The notes under the pieces were generated by a model, which did not search any database, was not told the origin of the DNA, and saw only the letters and a list, made by a program, of their open reading frames with translations. A stretch of 64,000 nucleotides of DNA from Frondihabitans peucedani (lineage in GTDB: Bacteria; Actinomycetota; Actinomycetes; Actinomycetales; Microbacteriaceae), in NCBI RefSeq assembly GCF_039537585.1, contig NZ_BAABAU010000004.1, positions 248,001 through 312,000 on the forward strand, read 5' to 3'. Positions 37,497 through 46,716 of the stretch are shown in pieces (position 1 is the first letter of the stretch; the number at the start of each line of letters is the position of its first letter). A program made the position numbers and the translations under genes.

Positions 37497-38258
37497 GTGC
37501 CCACGCCCTCGTTCTACCCCACCGGTGCGCCGATCTGGATCGACCTCACCAGCCACGACACCGCTGCCTCCACGGCGTTCTACGAGGGCCTCTTCGGCTG
37601 GACCTCCTCCGACGGCGGATCGGAGTTCGGCGGCTACGTCACGTTCTCCCTCGACGACCGCCGGGTGGCGGGGATGATCGGCGGGGCCTCCGAGGGCGTG
37701 CCCGACTCCTGGACGGTCTACCTCCAGACCGACGACGCCGAGACCACGGGGCAGGCGGTCACGGGCGCCGGCGGGCTCGTGTTCATGGGCCCGCAGCAGG
37801 TCGGTCCGATGGGGACGATGCTCCTGGCGCAGGATGCCGACCGCGCCGTCGTCGGCGCGTGGAACCCCGCGCAGATGACCGGCTTCCAGGCACTGGCCGA
37901 ACCGGGCGCGCCCGCGTGGTTCGAGCTCCACACGACCAGCTTCGACGACGAGGTGCAGTTCTACCAGCAGGCCTTCGGCTGGACGACCGTGTCGATGCCG
38001 GGCGGGGCCGACTTCCGGTACTCGCAGCTGACGCACGAGGGCGAGATGTACGCGGGCGTGATGGACGCCAGCGGGTACTGGACGCCCGGCGATCCTGCGG
38101 CGTGGCTGGTCTACTTCAACGTCGCCGATGCCGACGCCGCTGCCGCGCGGGCCGTCGAGCTCGGCGGCGCGATCGTCGACGAGCCCGTCGACACTCCGTT
38201 CGGGCGGATGAGCACCCTCAGAGACACGACCGGGGCGCTGCTCAAGATCATCGCCTGA
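37497..38258 (+). CDS. VOC-family protein with two glyoxalase-like domains
   Basis: 253 aa. Two tandem betaalphabeta-betabeta units: first from PIWIDLTSHDTAASTAFYEG, second from PAWFELHTTSFDDEVQFYQQ. Both keep the FYxxxFGW pattern, typical of actinobacterial stress-type VOC proteins. Metal ligands cannot be assigned with certainty. GTG 37497 with AGGAG seven bases upstream. Function unknown. Confidence 0.85.
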   Translation: MPTPSFYPTGAPIWIDLTSHDTAASTAFYEGLFGWTSSDGGSEFGGYVTFSLDDRRVAGMIGGASEGVPDSWTVYLQTDDAETTGQAVTGAGGLVFMGPQQVGPMGTMLLAQDADRAVVGAWNPAQMTGFQALAEPGAPAWFELHTTSFDDEVQFYQQAFGWTTVSMPGGADFRYSQLTHEGEMYAGVMDASGYWTPGDPAAWLVYFNVADADAAAARAVELGGAIVDEPVDTPFGRMSTLRDTTGALLKIIA

Positions 38259-38303
38259 GCGATTCGGCGCGCGTCGCTCGTGCTCGGCGCCGCTGAGCAG
38301 CGC

Positions 38304-39461
38304 TCAGACGAAGTCGGCCGGGTTGTCGACGGGATTCTTCTCCTTGTCGCCGCGCTTGGAGCGGCGACCCTTCTTGCCGTCCCTGTCGCCGTCGCCGTCG
38401 TTCTCGCGATCGGCCTCCGACGCTTCGCGGAGCCGGATGCCGTCCTGGACGTCCTCCTCGTGCTTGGCGGCCTTCTTGTCGCTCTGGCGGGTGTCGCGCG
38501 GGGGCAGCTGGATGTCCTCCTCCGCGTGGATGCCGGACTGCAGCTCGCGGCCGCGCTCCGTCTCGGCGTCGAACTCGGCGCCGAAGAGGAGCGCGTTGTT
38601 CGTGATCCAGAGCCAGAGGAGGAAGGCGATGACCCCGCCGAGAGCGCCGTAGGTCTTGTTGTAGTGCGAGAAGTTGGCGACGTAGAAGGCGAAGCCGACC
38701 GAGGCGATCACCCACACGAGGATCGCCAGGAGGGCGCCCATGCTCATCCAGCGGAACTTGGGCTGCTTCACGTTCGGCGAGAAGTAGTAGAGGACGGCGA
38801 CCACCAGCACGATGATGACGGCCAGCACCGGCCACTTGACGATGAGCCACACGTCGACGGCGGCCGTTCCGAGCCCGACGAAGTCGCCGATGGTCCGGGC
38901 GATGTCACCGCTCAGCACCAGGATCAGCCCGGCCAGGACGACGAGCACGACCGCGATGACGGTCACCAGCAGGTTGGTCGGACGGAGCTTCCAGATCGGA
39001 CGACCCTCGGTGCGGTCGTAGATCCGGTTGAGAGCGCGCCCGAAGGCGCCGACGTAGCCCGACGCCGACCAGATGGCTCCGACGACACCGACGACGAAGG
39101 TGACGCCCGCTGCCGGGGAGGAGGTCAGCGACATGACGGGGCCGCGGAGCGAGTCGGCGATGTCTTTGCCGCCCAGCTGTTGAACGAGGTCGAGCACCTG
39201 CTTCGTCGTGTTGCCCGCCTGCCCGAAGAGGCCGAGCAGCGACACGACGGCGAGGAGACCGGGGAACAGCGCCTGCACGGAGAAGTAAGTGAGAGCGGCG
39301 GCCAAGTCGGTGCAGCCGTCGGTGGAGAACTCCCGCAGGGTCTTCTTGAAGGTGTAGCCCCAGGTGCGCTTGGTGAGGTCCGTCGGGCTGTCGGGCTTGC
39401 TCGGGTCTTCGGGGTCGCGGGTGGGGTCGTCCGCGATGTCGGCGTGGGCGGTCCGGGCCAT
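38304..39461 (-). CDS. YihY/BrkB-family inner membrane protein
   Basis: 385 aa with six membrane segments. FKKTLREFSTDGCTDLAAAL, TYFSVQALFPGLLAVVSLLG and WSASGYVGAFGRALNRIYD are hallmark YihY segments; the C-terminal ~90 residues are charged and disordered. Family function is unsettled: it is sometimes annotated as RNase BN by error. ATG 39461 has GGAGG eight bases upstream. Confidence 0.88.
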   Translation of the reverse strand: MARTAHADIADDPTRDPEDPSKPDSPTDLTKRTWGYTFKKTLREFSTDGCTDLAAALTYFSVQALFPGLLAVVSLLGLFGQAGNTTKQVLDLVQQLGGKDIADSLRGPVMSLTSSPAAGVTFVVGVVGAIWSASGYVGAFGRALNRIYDRTEGRPIWKLRPTNLLVTVIAVVLVVLAGLILVLSGDIARTIGDFVGLGTAAVDVWLIVKWPVLAVIIVLVVAVLYYFSPNVKQPKFRWMSMGALLAILVWVIASVGFAFYVANFSHYNKTYGALGGVIAFLLWLWITNNALLFGAEFDAETERGRELQSGIHAEEDIQLPPRDTRQSDKKAAKHEEDVQDGIRLREASEADRENDGDGDRDGKKGRRSKRGDKEKNPVDNPADFV

Positions 39462-39567
39462 GGGGTCCTCCGGGTGGATCGGTGTCTGAAGGGCGCCCTG
39501 GTGAGGGGCGCTGCGGTGAGCCAGGTCGGCGGCTCCGCGAAGAGAGGGGGTCAGCGAAGAGAGGGGC

Positions 39568-39867
39568 TCAGCGACGCCCGGCGCGCGAGGCGAGCTTCGC
39601 GATGCCGGTGACGGCCGCTGCGAGGCCGGCTGCTCCGGCCGCGGCGACGGCGAGCACCTTCGGGTCGTCGGAGACGCGCTTCGTCACGGCCGCGCGAGCA
39701 CGGCGGTACTGGATCTTGGGGTTCAGGCGCTCCTCGAGCTCGTCCAGGGTGGCGGCGAACTCGGCGCGGGTCTCGGAGACATCGCGCTGCGTCTCGGGGA
39801 GGGACGGCTTCGAGGCCTTCTCGTCGCTCGATCCTGCGCGGTCAGAGTCGTTCTTCGGCGGGGTCAT
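39568..39867 (-). CDS. DUF3618 protein
   Basis: 99 aa. A helical DUF3618 domain (RDVSETRAEFAATLDELEER, LNPKIQYRRARAAV) and a C-terminal hydrophobic Gly/Ala helix. The start overlaps the end of the holin-like gene by 26 bp, with GGGGAG before ATG 39867. Last gene of a three-gene minus-strand unit. Confidence 0.82.
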   Translation of the reverse strand: MTPPKNDSDRAGSSDEKASKPSLPETQRDVSETRAEFAATLDELEERLNPKIQYRRARAAVTKRVSDDPKVLAVAAAGAAGLAAAVTGIAKLASRAGRR

Positions 39868-40279
39868 TCGACTCCCCTTTCATCGCGCGGACGTCGCTCT
39901 TGACGTTCTTGATGGTCTCTTCAGGAACGGGAGGCACTCCGCGCTTCAACGCCCGGACGCCCACGAGGGCGAGGACCGCGACGATGACGAGGAGTGCGGC
40001 TGCGACCAGCAGCGCGGCGAGCCACGCCGGCAGGGCCGTCGCCACGCCGAGGACGGCGGCGGCGATCAGGACCTCGAGGAGGATGAAGCCGAGGATGCCG
40101 GCAGCCGCGAGGATCCCCAGCCCGACCCCCGCCGCCTTGAGCTTCGCGGTGAGCTCCGCCCTCGCGAGAGCGATCTCACCTCGGATCAGGCGTCGGATGA
40201 GGTCGGGGAGCGAGCTGAGCAGCGAGCCGATGGAGGCGCGCTGCGGCTGCTCGGGATTGTCTGTGCGGCTGCCGAACAT
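39842..40279 (-). CDS. Phage-holin-superfamily-like (DUF1469) membrane protein
   Basis: 145 aa. An amphipathic N-terminal region (LLSSLPDLIRRLIRGEIALA) precedes two long membrane segments (GLGILAAAGILGFILLEVLI and LAALLVAAALLVIVAVLALV). This is the chromosomal actinobacterial holin-III-like family, not a lysis gene. It sits in a conserved trio with the YtxH-like and DUF3618 genes. Confidence 0.8.
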   Translation of the reverse strand: MFGSRTDNPEQPQRASIGSLLSSLPDLIRRLIRGEIALARAELTAKLKAAGVGLGILAAAGILGFILLEVLIAAAVLGVATALPAWLAALLVAAALLVIVAVLALVGVRALKRGVPPVPEETIKNVKSDVRAMKGESNDPAEERL

Positions 40280-40298
40280 CGTCAGGGGCGGTCGTGCT

Positions 40299-40574
40299 TC
40301 AGGAGCTGGACGAGTCGGACTTGGACGTCGCCGACTTGACCTTCTCGGTGGCTGCGTGAGCCGCGTCGGTCACGCCCTCCTGGACCTTCTTGCCGACGAT
40401 CGGCGCCTTCTCGGCGACGAAGTCCTCGGCCTTGGTGACGCCGCGCTGCACGTTGGGGTCGTGCCAGACCTTGTCGGCACGGTGCTTGATCTTCTCGTAG
40501 GACTGACGACCAGCGCGGGCCCCGACGACGTAACCGGCCGCGAGACCGGCGACGAACAGGATCTTGCCTTTCAT
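40299..40574 (-). CDS. YtxH-like stress-type small protein
   Basis: 91 aa. One N-terminal Gly-zipper membrane helix (KILFVAGLAAGYVVGARAG), then a charged amphipathic helix (RQSYEKIKHRADKVWHDPNV) and a Ser/Lys tail. ATG 40574 has AAGGAGAA six bases upstream. First gene of the trio. Confidence 0.75.
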   Translation of the reverse strand: MKGKILFVAGLAAGYVVGARAGRQSYEKIKHRADKVWHDPNVQRGVTKAEDFVAEKAPIVGKKVQEGVTDAAHAATEKVKSATSKSDSSSS

Positions 40575-40700
40575 GGGTTCTCCTTGGGGGGTGAGGTGGT
40601 GCGTTGTCACTCTACGGTGGCACCGACCGCGGCGGAGCGGCCAGATCCGTGGCGGTCGCTCATGATCCGGGGTACGCCGGGAGGCCGCCCGGTGCTCTCG

Positions 40701-41687
40701 TCAGCGACCGATCGCGACCCACCAGATCAGCAGCATCGTGGTCAGGAATCCGCTCACGAAGTTGAGCGCGAGGAATCTCCGCCAGCCCCGGTTCGCTCCC
40801 TCCGCATCGGCGTCGGCCACGTTCCACCAGGGCGCGACGGTCACCGCGTACGGGATCACCAGGATCGCGCCGAGCGGCCCAGGCCACTCGGTGAAGAGCA
40901 TCAGCACGCCGCCCAGGACATAGGCCGCGAAGGCGAAGCGGACGGTGGCGCGCGCGCCGAACACCGTGGCGATCGACGCGATGCCGCCCTCGCGGTCGGC
41001 GACGACGTCTTGGACGGCTCCGAACGCGTGGCTCGCCATCCCCCAGAGGAAGAAGGCCCCGAGGAGGGCGTACAGCTGCGGGGTGAACGTCGCGCCGGCC
41101 AGGACCAGACCGTAGACGGCCGGGCTCGTGAAGTGGGTGCTCGAGGTGAGCGAGTCGAGCAGCGGGCGCTCCTTGAAGCGGAGGCCCTTCAGCGAGTAGG
41201 CGACCACGGCGAAGACGCTCACGGCGAGCACGAGCCAGCTGAGCGGTGATCCTGCGAGCACGAAGAAGATCAGGAACGGGACGTTCGTGATGACGACCGC
41301 CCGCAGGATCGGCGCGTGGAACCGCCGATCGAGCATCGCTCCCTCGACGCCGCCCTTCCGCGGATTGCGGAGGTCGCTCTCGTAGTCGAAGACGTCGTTG
41401 ATGCCGTACATCGCGAGGTTGTAGGGGATCAGGAAGTAGAGGATGCCGATGATCGCGACGACCCAGTTCACCTGCGAGAAGTCGAACGAGTCGTACGAGA
41501 GGTGCAGCGACGACGACATGGCCGACGACGGGTCGACGCTGTTCAGGGGGACGTACTCGGCGAAGCGGCGGGGCATTCCGGGAGTACCGGCAGTCGCCAG
41601 GATGTACGCCGCCGCGAACGGGAACGCCGTGTTCACCCAGCTGAGCGGCCTCGACACGGCGAAGAGCGCCTTGAGCGTCTCTCTCAT
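40701..41687 (-). CDS. crtEb: UbiA-type lycopene elongase of C50 carotenoid synthesis
   Basis: Membrane prenyltransferase, 328 aa, adding C5 units to lycopene ends to give flavuxanthin-type C50 chains. The first Asp-rich motif is NDVFDYESDLRNPRKGG, the second QDVVADREGG; about eight membrane segments. ATG 41687 overlaps the stop of crtYf by 4 bp. Last gene of the carotenoid operon, as in Corynebacterium and Microbacteriaceae. Confidence 0.92.
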   Translation of the reverse strand: MRETLKALFAVSRPLSWVNTAFPFAAAYILATAGTPGMPRRFAEYVPLNSVDPSSAMSSSLHLSYDSFDFSQVNWVVAIIGILYFLIPYNLAMYGINDVFDYESDLRNPRKGGVEGAMLDRRFHAPILRAVVITNVPFLIFFVLAGSPLSWLVLAVSVFAVVAYSLKGLRFKERPLLDSLTSSTHFTSPAVYGLVLAGATFTPQLYALLGAFFLWGMASHAFGAVQDVVADREGGIASIATVFGARATVRFAFAAYVLGGVLMLFTEWPGPLGAILVIPYAVTVAPWWNVADADAEGANRGWRRFLALNFVSGFLTTMLLIWWVAIGR

Positions 41688-42079
41688 GCCCGCTCCCCCG
41701 CACTGTCGCGCCCCACGGCATCGTGCCCAGCGCGGTCGCGCCCCGCGCCGTTCCGCCTGCCACCCAGCAGGACCCAGAGCGACGGCAGCAGGATCAGCGC
41801 CGCGACCGCGTACGAGAAGTCCTCCAGCGGCGCGATTCCGACGAACACGCCGCTGATCTTCGACGCGTCGTAGCCCACGAGGCCGATGCCGATCATGACG
41901 TTGTCGAACACGGCCGTCATGCCGAGCAGGATCGCGGCGACCAGGACGGTCGCGAGACGGGCGCGCCGGCGCCGGTCGGGCGATGATCCTGCGCTCCGCC
42001 GACCGTGGACGACGACCGCGGCGATCCCGACGACGGCGACGACCGCGAGGAACACGGCGTTGAGCCCCCAGTAGGTCAC
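41684..42079 (-). CDS. crtYf: C50 carotenoid epsilon/gamma-cyclase subunit
   Basis: 131-aa membrane protein with three helices (LNAVFLAVVAVVGIAAVVV, ATVLVAAILLGMTAVFDNVM, IAPLEDFSYAVAALILLPSL). The PLEDF motif is conserved in lycopene cyclase domain proteins. It acts as a heterodimer with the upstream subunit to cyclise the C50 precursor. GTG 42079 overlaps the crtYe stop (GTGA). Confidence 0.88.
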   Translation of the reverse strand: MTYWGLNAVFLAVVAVVGIAAVVVHGRRSAGSSPDRRRRARLATVLVAAILLGMTAVFDNVMIGIGLVGYDASKISGVFVGIAPLEDFSYAVAALILLPSLWVLLGGRRNGAGRDRAGHDAVGRDSAGERA

Positions 42080-42441
42080 GGTCGACCCTCCGCCCGGTCG
42101 GCCGGTGCCCGCAGGCCGGCTCGGCCAGCCGCCGCGTCGACGAGCAGCGGCACCCCGGCCGCCAGGTTCATCGTGAGATAGCAGAGCAGTGCGAGGAAGA
42201 ACGGCTCCTCGAGGGGCAGCTCGCGGGCGACCTGGAAGCCGGTCATGAACGACGTCTCGCCCCGGAAGAAGATCCCGAGTCGGATGCCGGCGAGATCCCA
42301 GGCCAGGAAGAACGCGACGCCGACGATCAGGATCACGGCCGCACGCACCCGGTCGCGCCAGAAGAACAGCCGGAACCGCCGGTCGAGCACCACCATGCCG
42401 GTGAGAGCGATGAGCAGACCGAGGAGGTAGAGGACTCCCAC
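42076..42441 (-). CDS. crtYe: C50 carotenoid cyclase subunit
   Basis: 121 aa, three membrane segments (VLYLLGLLIALTGMVVLD, AAVILIVGVAFFLAWDLAGI, PFFLALLCYLTMNLAAGVPL). Contains FFWRDR and AWDLAGIRLGIFF, the lycopene cyclase domain signature. Pairs with crtYf. It starts 9 bp after the crtI stop. Confidence 0.9.
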   Translation of the reverse strand: MGVLYLLGLLIALTGMVVLDRRFRLFFWRDRVRAAVILIVGVAFFLAWDLAGIRLGIFFRGETSFMTGFQVARELPLEEPFFLALLCYLTMNLAAGVPLLVDAAAGRAGLRAPADRAEGRP

Positions 42442-42450
42442 CGGCGAGCC

Positions 42451-44109
42451 TCAGCCCTGTGCCACGGGGTCGCGCCGCGCGGGAGCGGGGGCCGGGACGG
42501 GTTCGGGCAGCGGCTCGGTGCTGGTGTCTCCGCGGAGGTTCTTGAGCAGCACCTCGGCGCTGATCAGGCACATGGGCAGGCCGATGCCGGGACGGACCGA
42601 CCCGCCGACGTAGAAGAGGCCGCGCACCTTCTTCGAGACGTTGCCGGCACGGAACATCGCGCTCTGCGCGAGCGTGTGCGCGGGGCCGAGCATGCTGCCC
42701 GACCACGAGTTGTAGTCGTCGACGAAGTCGCCGGGGCCTCGCGTGCGGCGGAGGACGACTCGGGAGGCCAGGTCGGGGACCCCGGTCCAGTCGGCGATCT
42801 GCTGGATCACGGCGTCGCCGATCTCCTCGAGACGCGCAGAGCCCGGCTCGCCCGCACCGGACCCGTCGCCGAGATAACCCGCGGGCAGCGAGCCGGAGCC
42901 GATGGCGGGGTCGGCGGGGAGCGGGACCAGGACGAAGAGGTTCGTGCGCCCCTCCGGCGCGGTCGACGGGTCGACGACCGAGGGCTTGCAGACGTACAGC
43001 GACGGCGGCTCGGGGATGCTCTTCGGCTCGTGGAAGATCCGCGAGAAGTTGTCGTTCCAGTCGCGCGAGAACAGGAGGGTGTGGTGCTCGAGCTCGGGGA
43101 GCTCGCCCTCGACCCCCAGATACATCAGGAGCGCGCTCGGCCCCGGGTTCTTGGAGGCCCAGTACGACTCGCCGTACGACTGCAGCTCGGTCGGCAGCAG
43201 CGCCGTCTCGGTGTGGTGCAGGTCGGCTGCCGAGACGACGAGGTCGGCGAACTCGGCCCGGACCGCCCCGGAGGCGTCGGACCAGTCGACACCGGTCGCG
43301 CGAGGCCGGAGCCCGCCCGAGGTGCGGATGCGCGTCACCGTCGCGTCGGTGACGATCCTGACTCCGGCCTCCTCGGCGAGGGCGGCGATCCGCTGGATCA
43401 CGGTCGTCAGGCCGCCCTGCGGGTACAGGACGCCGTCGTCGAGGTCGAGCGTCGACATCAGGTGGTACATGCTCGGCGTCTCGAAGGGCGAGGAGCCGAG
43501 GAACACCGCCGGGTAGCCCAGGATCTGGCGGAGACGCGGATCGCGGACCGTCTTCGACACGAGCGAGTCGAGGCTCTCGAGGAGCAGGCGGCCGAGCGTG
43601 GGGAGGCGCGTCACGACGTCGCGGCGGAGGAGGGGCGCCCAGCTCCGGAACGACGTGTAGAGGAACCGCTTCTTGGCGATGTCGTAGGTGTCGCGCGACG
43701 AGGCGAGGTAGCGCCGCATCTTCTCGCCGGACCCGGGCTCGATGCTCTCGAACAGCGCGAGGTTCTCGTCGAGGCCCTGCGGGATGTCGACCGGCTCGGT
43801 CTCGCCCTCGAAGTAGACGCGGTAGCCGGGGTCGAGCGCAACCAGGTCGAGCTGCTCCGCGGCCGAGGTGCCCATGAGCTTGAAGAAGTGGTCGAAGACC
43901 TCGGGCATGAGGTACCAGCTCGGGCCGAGGTCGAAGCGGAACCCGTCGGCCTCCCACGACGACGCGCGGCCGCCGACCGTCGGGCCCTTCTCGAGCAGGG
44001 TGACCTCGTGGCCCTCCTTCGCGAGCAGCGCAGCCGAGGCGAGGCCCGAGATGCCCCCGCCGATGACGATGACGCGGGAACCGTTTCGCGTGACGGACGG
44101 ACTGGTCAT
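42451..44109 (-). CDS. crtI: Phytoene desaturase
   Basis: 552-aa FAD-dependent desaturase converting phytoene to lycopene. N-terminal dinucleotide motif VIVIGGGISGLASAALLAKE, DLGPSWYLMP near residue 60, and the C-terminal LFYVGGSVRPGIGLPMCLIS carotenoid-oxidoreductase signature. A Pro-rich tail (PEPVPAPAPARRDP) is added at the C-terminus. ATG 44109 overlaps the crtB stop. The large opposite-strand open frame here is a shadow. Confidence 0.95.
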   Translation of the reverse strand: MTSPSVTRNGSRVIVIGGGISGLASAALLAKEGHEVTLLEKGPTVGGRASSWEADGFRFDLGPSWYLMPEVFDHFFKLMGTSAAEQLDLVALDPGYRVYFEGETEPVDIPQGLDENLALFESIEPGSGEKMRRYLASSRDTYDIAKKRFLYTSFRSWAPLLRRDVVTRLPTLGRLLLESLDSLVSKTVRDPRLRQILGYPAVFLGSSPFETPSMYHLMSTLDLDDGVLYPQGGLTTVIQRIAALAEEAGVRIVTDATVTRIRTSGGLRPRATGVDWSDASGAVRAEFADLVVSAADLHHTETALLPTELQSYGESYWASKNPGPSALLMYLGVEGELPELEHHTLLFSRDWNDNFSRIFHEPKSIPEPPSLYVCKPSVVDPSTAPEGRTNLFVLVPLPADPAIGSGSLPAGYLGDGSGAGEPGSARLEEIGDAVIQQIADWTGVPDLASRVVLRRTRGPGDFVDDYNSWSGSMLGPAHTLAQSAMFRAGNVSKKVRGLFYVGGSVRPGIGLPMCLISAEVLLKNLRGDTSTEPLPEPVPAPAPARRDPVAQG

Positions 44110-44984
44110 GAGTGTGCTCCGACGGGGGTGATGCGGCCCGCCGCGGACGCCGCGGCGATGCGCAGCTTGACCGGGTTGGGCACGCGGATGCGGGTGTGCA
44201 TGAGCTCTGTCGCGGGGGTGACCGCCAGGCGGCGGTTGAGCTCGGCGAAGAGGCCGTGCGCGAGCGCGACGGCGCGGCGGGACGACGCGGGGAGGTCGGA
44301 GATGACGTCGCCCGAGACCCGGAGGTCGTCGTCGATGTCGGCGACGAGGCGGTCGCGCTCCGCGTCGGAGAACGACGACGGGTCGACGCCCGGGAAGTAG
44401 CTGCGCCCCAGGGTCTCGAAGTCGTCGTGGAGGTCGCGCAGGAAGTTGACCTTCTGAAACGCGGCCCCGAGGGCGCAGGCGCCCTGCTCGAGCCGGGCGA
44501 CGAAGGCCGGGTCGTACGAGCGGCCCTCGAAGAACGCGCGGAGGCACATGAGCCCGACGACCTCGGCCGACCCGTACACGTAGCGGTCGAACGACTCGGC
44601 GTCGTGCTCGGTCTGGTCGAGGTCGCTCCGCATCGAGGCGAAGAACGGGGCGGTGAGCTTGACACCGAAGCCCGCGCGGCGGGCGGTGATGGCGAACGCG
44701 TGGACGACGAGGTTCGTGCTGAAGCCGTCGCGCATCGCCCGCTCGGTCTCGCGCTCGAAGTCGTCGAGGATCCTGCCGCACTCGGCCTTGTCGGCGCCCG
44801 ACTCGCCGGCCGGACCGTCGACGATCTCGTCGGCCACGCGCACCAGGGCGTAGATGTTCTCGACGTCCTGGCGGACGCCGGTGCCGAGGAGGCGCGAGGC
44901 GAGGCCGAACGACGTCGAGTAGCGCCGGATCACGCCGCTCGAGGTCTCTTGGGCGACGCGGTCGTACAGGGCGAGCCTGGTCAT
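44106..44984 (-). CDS. crtB: Phytoene synthase
   Basis: Condenses two GGPP to phytoene. 292 aa. The two Asp-rich motifs are LVRVADEIVDG and FLRDLHDDFETLGRSYFPG; YVYGSAEVVGLMCLRAF is the other conserved segment. Translationally coupled on both sides (ATGA overlaps with crtE and crtI). Confidence 0.95.
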   Translation of the reverse strand: MTRLALYDRVAQETSSGVIRRYSTSFGLASRLLGTGVRQDVENIYALVRVADEIVDGPAGESGADKAECGRILDDFERETERAMRDGFSTNLVVHAFAITARRAGFGVKLTAPFFASMRSDLDQTEHDAESFDRYVYGSAEVVGLMCLRAFFEGRSYDPAFVARLEQGACALGAAFQKVNFLRDLHDDFETLGRSYFPGVDPSSFSDAERDRLVADIDDDLRVSGDVISDLPASSRRAVALAHGLFAELNRRLAVTPATELMHTRIRVPNPVKLRIAAASAAGRITPVGAHS

Positions 44985-46084
44985 CGGTCTCGCTCGAGGA
45001 CCGTGTCGACGACGGGCCGCAGGACCACGCGGAGATCGGCCGGCACGACGTCGCGGTCGAGGACGGCCAGAGCCCGCTCGGTGTGCTCGTCGACGAGGCG
45101 CTCGGCCTGGGCGCGGGCGCCGCAGACCTCGAGCTTGGCGCGCACGTGGTCGGCCTCGTCGGGGGTGAGATCGGCCTTGCCGATGAACGGCTGGATCGCG
45201 AACCAGTCGTCGGTCGTGGCCGCGGCCGCGATCAGCACTGTGCGCTTGCCCTCGCGGAGGTCGCCGAGAGTGGTCTTGCCGGTCGCGCTCTCGGTGCCGA
45301 AGACGCCGAGGAGGTCGTCGACGATCTGGTAGGCGATGCCGACCTCGCGGCCGAACTCCTCGAGGGCGTCGATGAGCGCAGGATCGGCGCCGGCCAGCAT
45401 CGCCCCCGCCATCAGGGGCGCCTCGAAGGAGTACACGGCCGTCTTGGCGCGCTCCATGTCGAGGACCTCCTGCACGGTCGGGACCTCGGGCGCGAGGGCC
45501 AGCTCGACATCGAGGAGCTCGCCGCCGGCGCTGGCGAAGATGGCCTCGTCGAGCAGCTCGAGCAGGCCCGAGCGGACCTCGTGCGTACACGACACGTCGA
45601 GGAGGAGGCGGCTGGCGCCGGTCAGAGCGAGGTCGCCGGCGATGAGGGCGGCCGACATGCCGCGGTGCTCGGCGGCGGGCGAGGCGATCCCGGCGGTGGT
45701 CGCGGTGTCGCGGTAGCTGCCGGAGACGTTCGGGATGCCCCGGCGGGAGAAGTCGCGGTCGATGACGTCGTCGTGCACGATCAGCGCGGTGTGGAGGAGC
45801 TCGAACGCGGCCCCGACGAGAGCGCACGCCTCTTCGTCTCGGCCTCCGAGAGCCTCGTACGCGGCGACGACCATCCGCGGCCGGAACCGCTTGCCGCCGA
45901 CCGAGTTGCGCTCGAGGACCGTCCACAGGTCGACGTAGCGGGGGCCGAGGGCGGTCGCGCGTCGCTTGGCGGCGGCGAAGAACGAGGCGAGGACGCGGTC
46001 GACCCGCACAGTAGTGTCGAGCGTGTCACCCGCGGACTTCGCGGCTCCGGCTCGCCGTTCTGCGAGCAGGTGATCACCGTCCAT
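44981..46084 (-). CDS. crtE: Geranylgeranyl diphosphate synthase
   Basis: Isoprenyl diphosphate synthase supplying GGPP to the carotenoid pathway. GKRFRPRMVV, the first Asp-rich motif HDDVIDRDFSRRG and the second region YQIVDDLLGVFG are all present. Annotated from ATG 46084 (367 aa), but this leaves only 19 bp to the divergent idi start. An alternative GTG at 46009 lies right after GACACTAC and would be leaderless, giving 342 aa. Confidence 0.93.
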   Translation of the reverse strand: MDGDHLLAERRAGAAKSAGDTLDTTVRVDRVLASFFAAAKRRATALGPRYVDLWTVLERNSVGGKRFRPRMVVAAYEALGGRDEEACALVGAAFELLHTALIVHDDVIDRDFSRRGIPNVSGSYRDTATTAGIASPAAEHRGMSAALIAGDLALTGASRLLLDVSCTHEVRSGLLELLDEAIFASAGGELLDVELALAPEVPTVQEVLDMERAKTAVYSFEAPLMAGAMLAGADPALIDALEEFGREVGIAYQIVDDLLGVFGTESATGKTTLGDLREGKRTVLIAAAATTDDWFAIQPFIGKADLTPDEADHVRAKLEVCGARAQAERLVDEHTERALAVLDRDVVPADLRVVLRPVVDTVLERDR

Positions 46085-46103
46085 CCTGCGAGACTACAGC
46101 GTA

Positions 46104-46679
46104 ATGAACACTGAACCCGAGGCCTTTCCCCAGGGCGACGACGCCGCCCTCGCCACGGTGCACGACGAGCTCGTGGTATTGGTCGACGAGGCCGGAAATC
46201 CGGTCGGAACGTACCCCAAAGCGAGCGTCCACACGAGCGATACACCGCTTCACCTGGCCTTTTCGTGCCACGTCGCGCACCCCGAGACGGGGGACATCCT
46301 GGTGACCAGGCGGGCCCTCTCGAAGGCCACCTGGCCCGGTGTCTGGACCAATTCGTTCTGCGGGCACCCCGGCCCCGGCGAGACTCCCCAGGAAGCTCTC
46401 ACCCGGCGGGCGTTCCAGGAGCTCGGCCTCGAGGTCGAGCGGGTGGAGCCGATCCTGCCCGACTTCCGCTACCGCGCCGTCGACGCCTCGGGCGTCGTCG
46501 AGAACGAGATCTGCCCCGTCTTCACCGCGGTCGCGGTCGGCGACCCGTCGCCCTCCGCCTCGGAGGTCGCCGAATGGGCGTGGATCGCGCCCGACGACCT
46601 GCGGGCAGCCGTCGCAGCGTCACCGTTCGCGTGGAGCCCGTGGCTCGGCTGGCAGCTGGAGGCGTGGCCGCGCTCGTAG
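46104..46679 (+). CDS. idi: Isopentenyl-diphosphate delta-isomerase, type I
   Basis: Interconverts IPP and DMAPP, feeding crtE. 191 aa, Nudix fold: HLAFSCHVAHPETG, TNSFCGHPGPGETPQEALTR (catalytic Cys) and NEICPVF (catalytic Glu). Divergent from the crt operon. The start codon is separated from the annotated crtE start by only 19 bp (GAGACTACAGCGTA). Confidence 0.94.
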   Translation: MNTEPEAFPQGDDAALATVHDELVVLVDEAGNPVGTYPKASVHTSDTPLHLAFSCHVAHPETGDILVTRRALSKATWPGVWTNSFCGHPGPGETPQEALTRRAFQELGLEVERVEPILPDFRYRAVDASGVVENEICPVFTAVAVGDPSPSASEVAEWAWIAPDDLRAAVAASPFAWSPWLGWQLEAWPRS

Positions 46680-46716
46680 TCGGCGGCGTCGGCGTCGGCT
46701 GTGGCGGCGGGGTCGC

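Noticed and set aside
39842-40574. Holin-like gene as sign of a prophage
   Set aside because: No other phage genes nearby; the YtxH-holin-DUF3618 trio is an ordinary chromosomal group in this family.
41684-44665. 993-codon minus-strand frame
   Set aside because: Only its last 131 codons (crtYf) are real; the rest is an out-of-frame reading of crtI and crtB.
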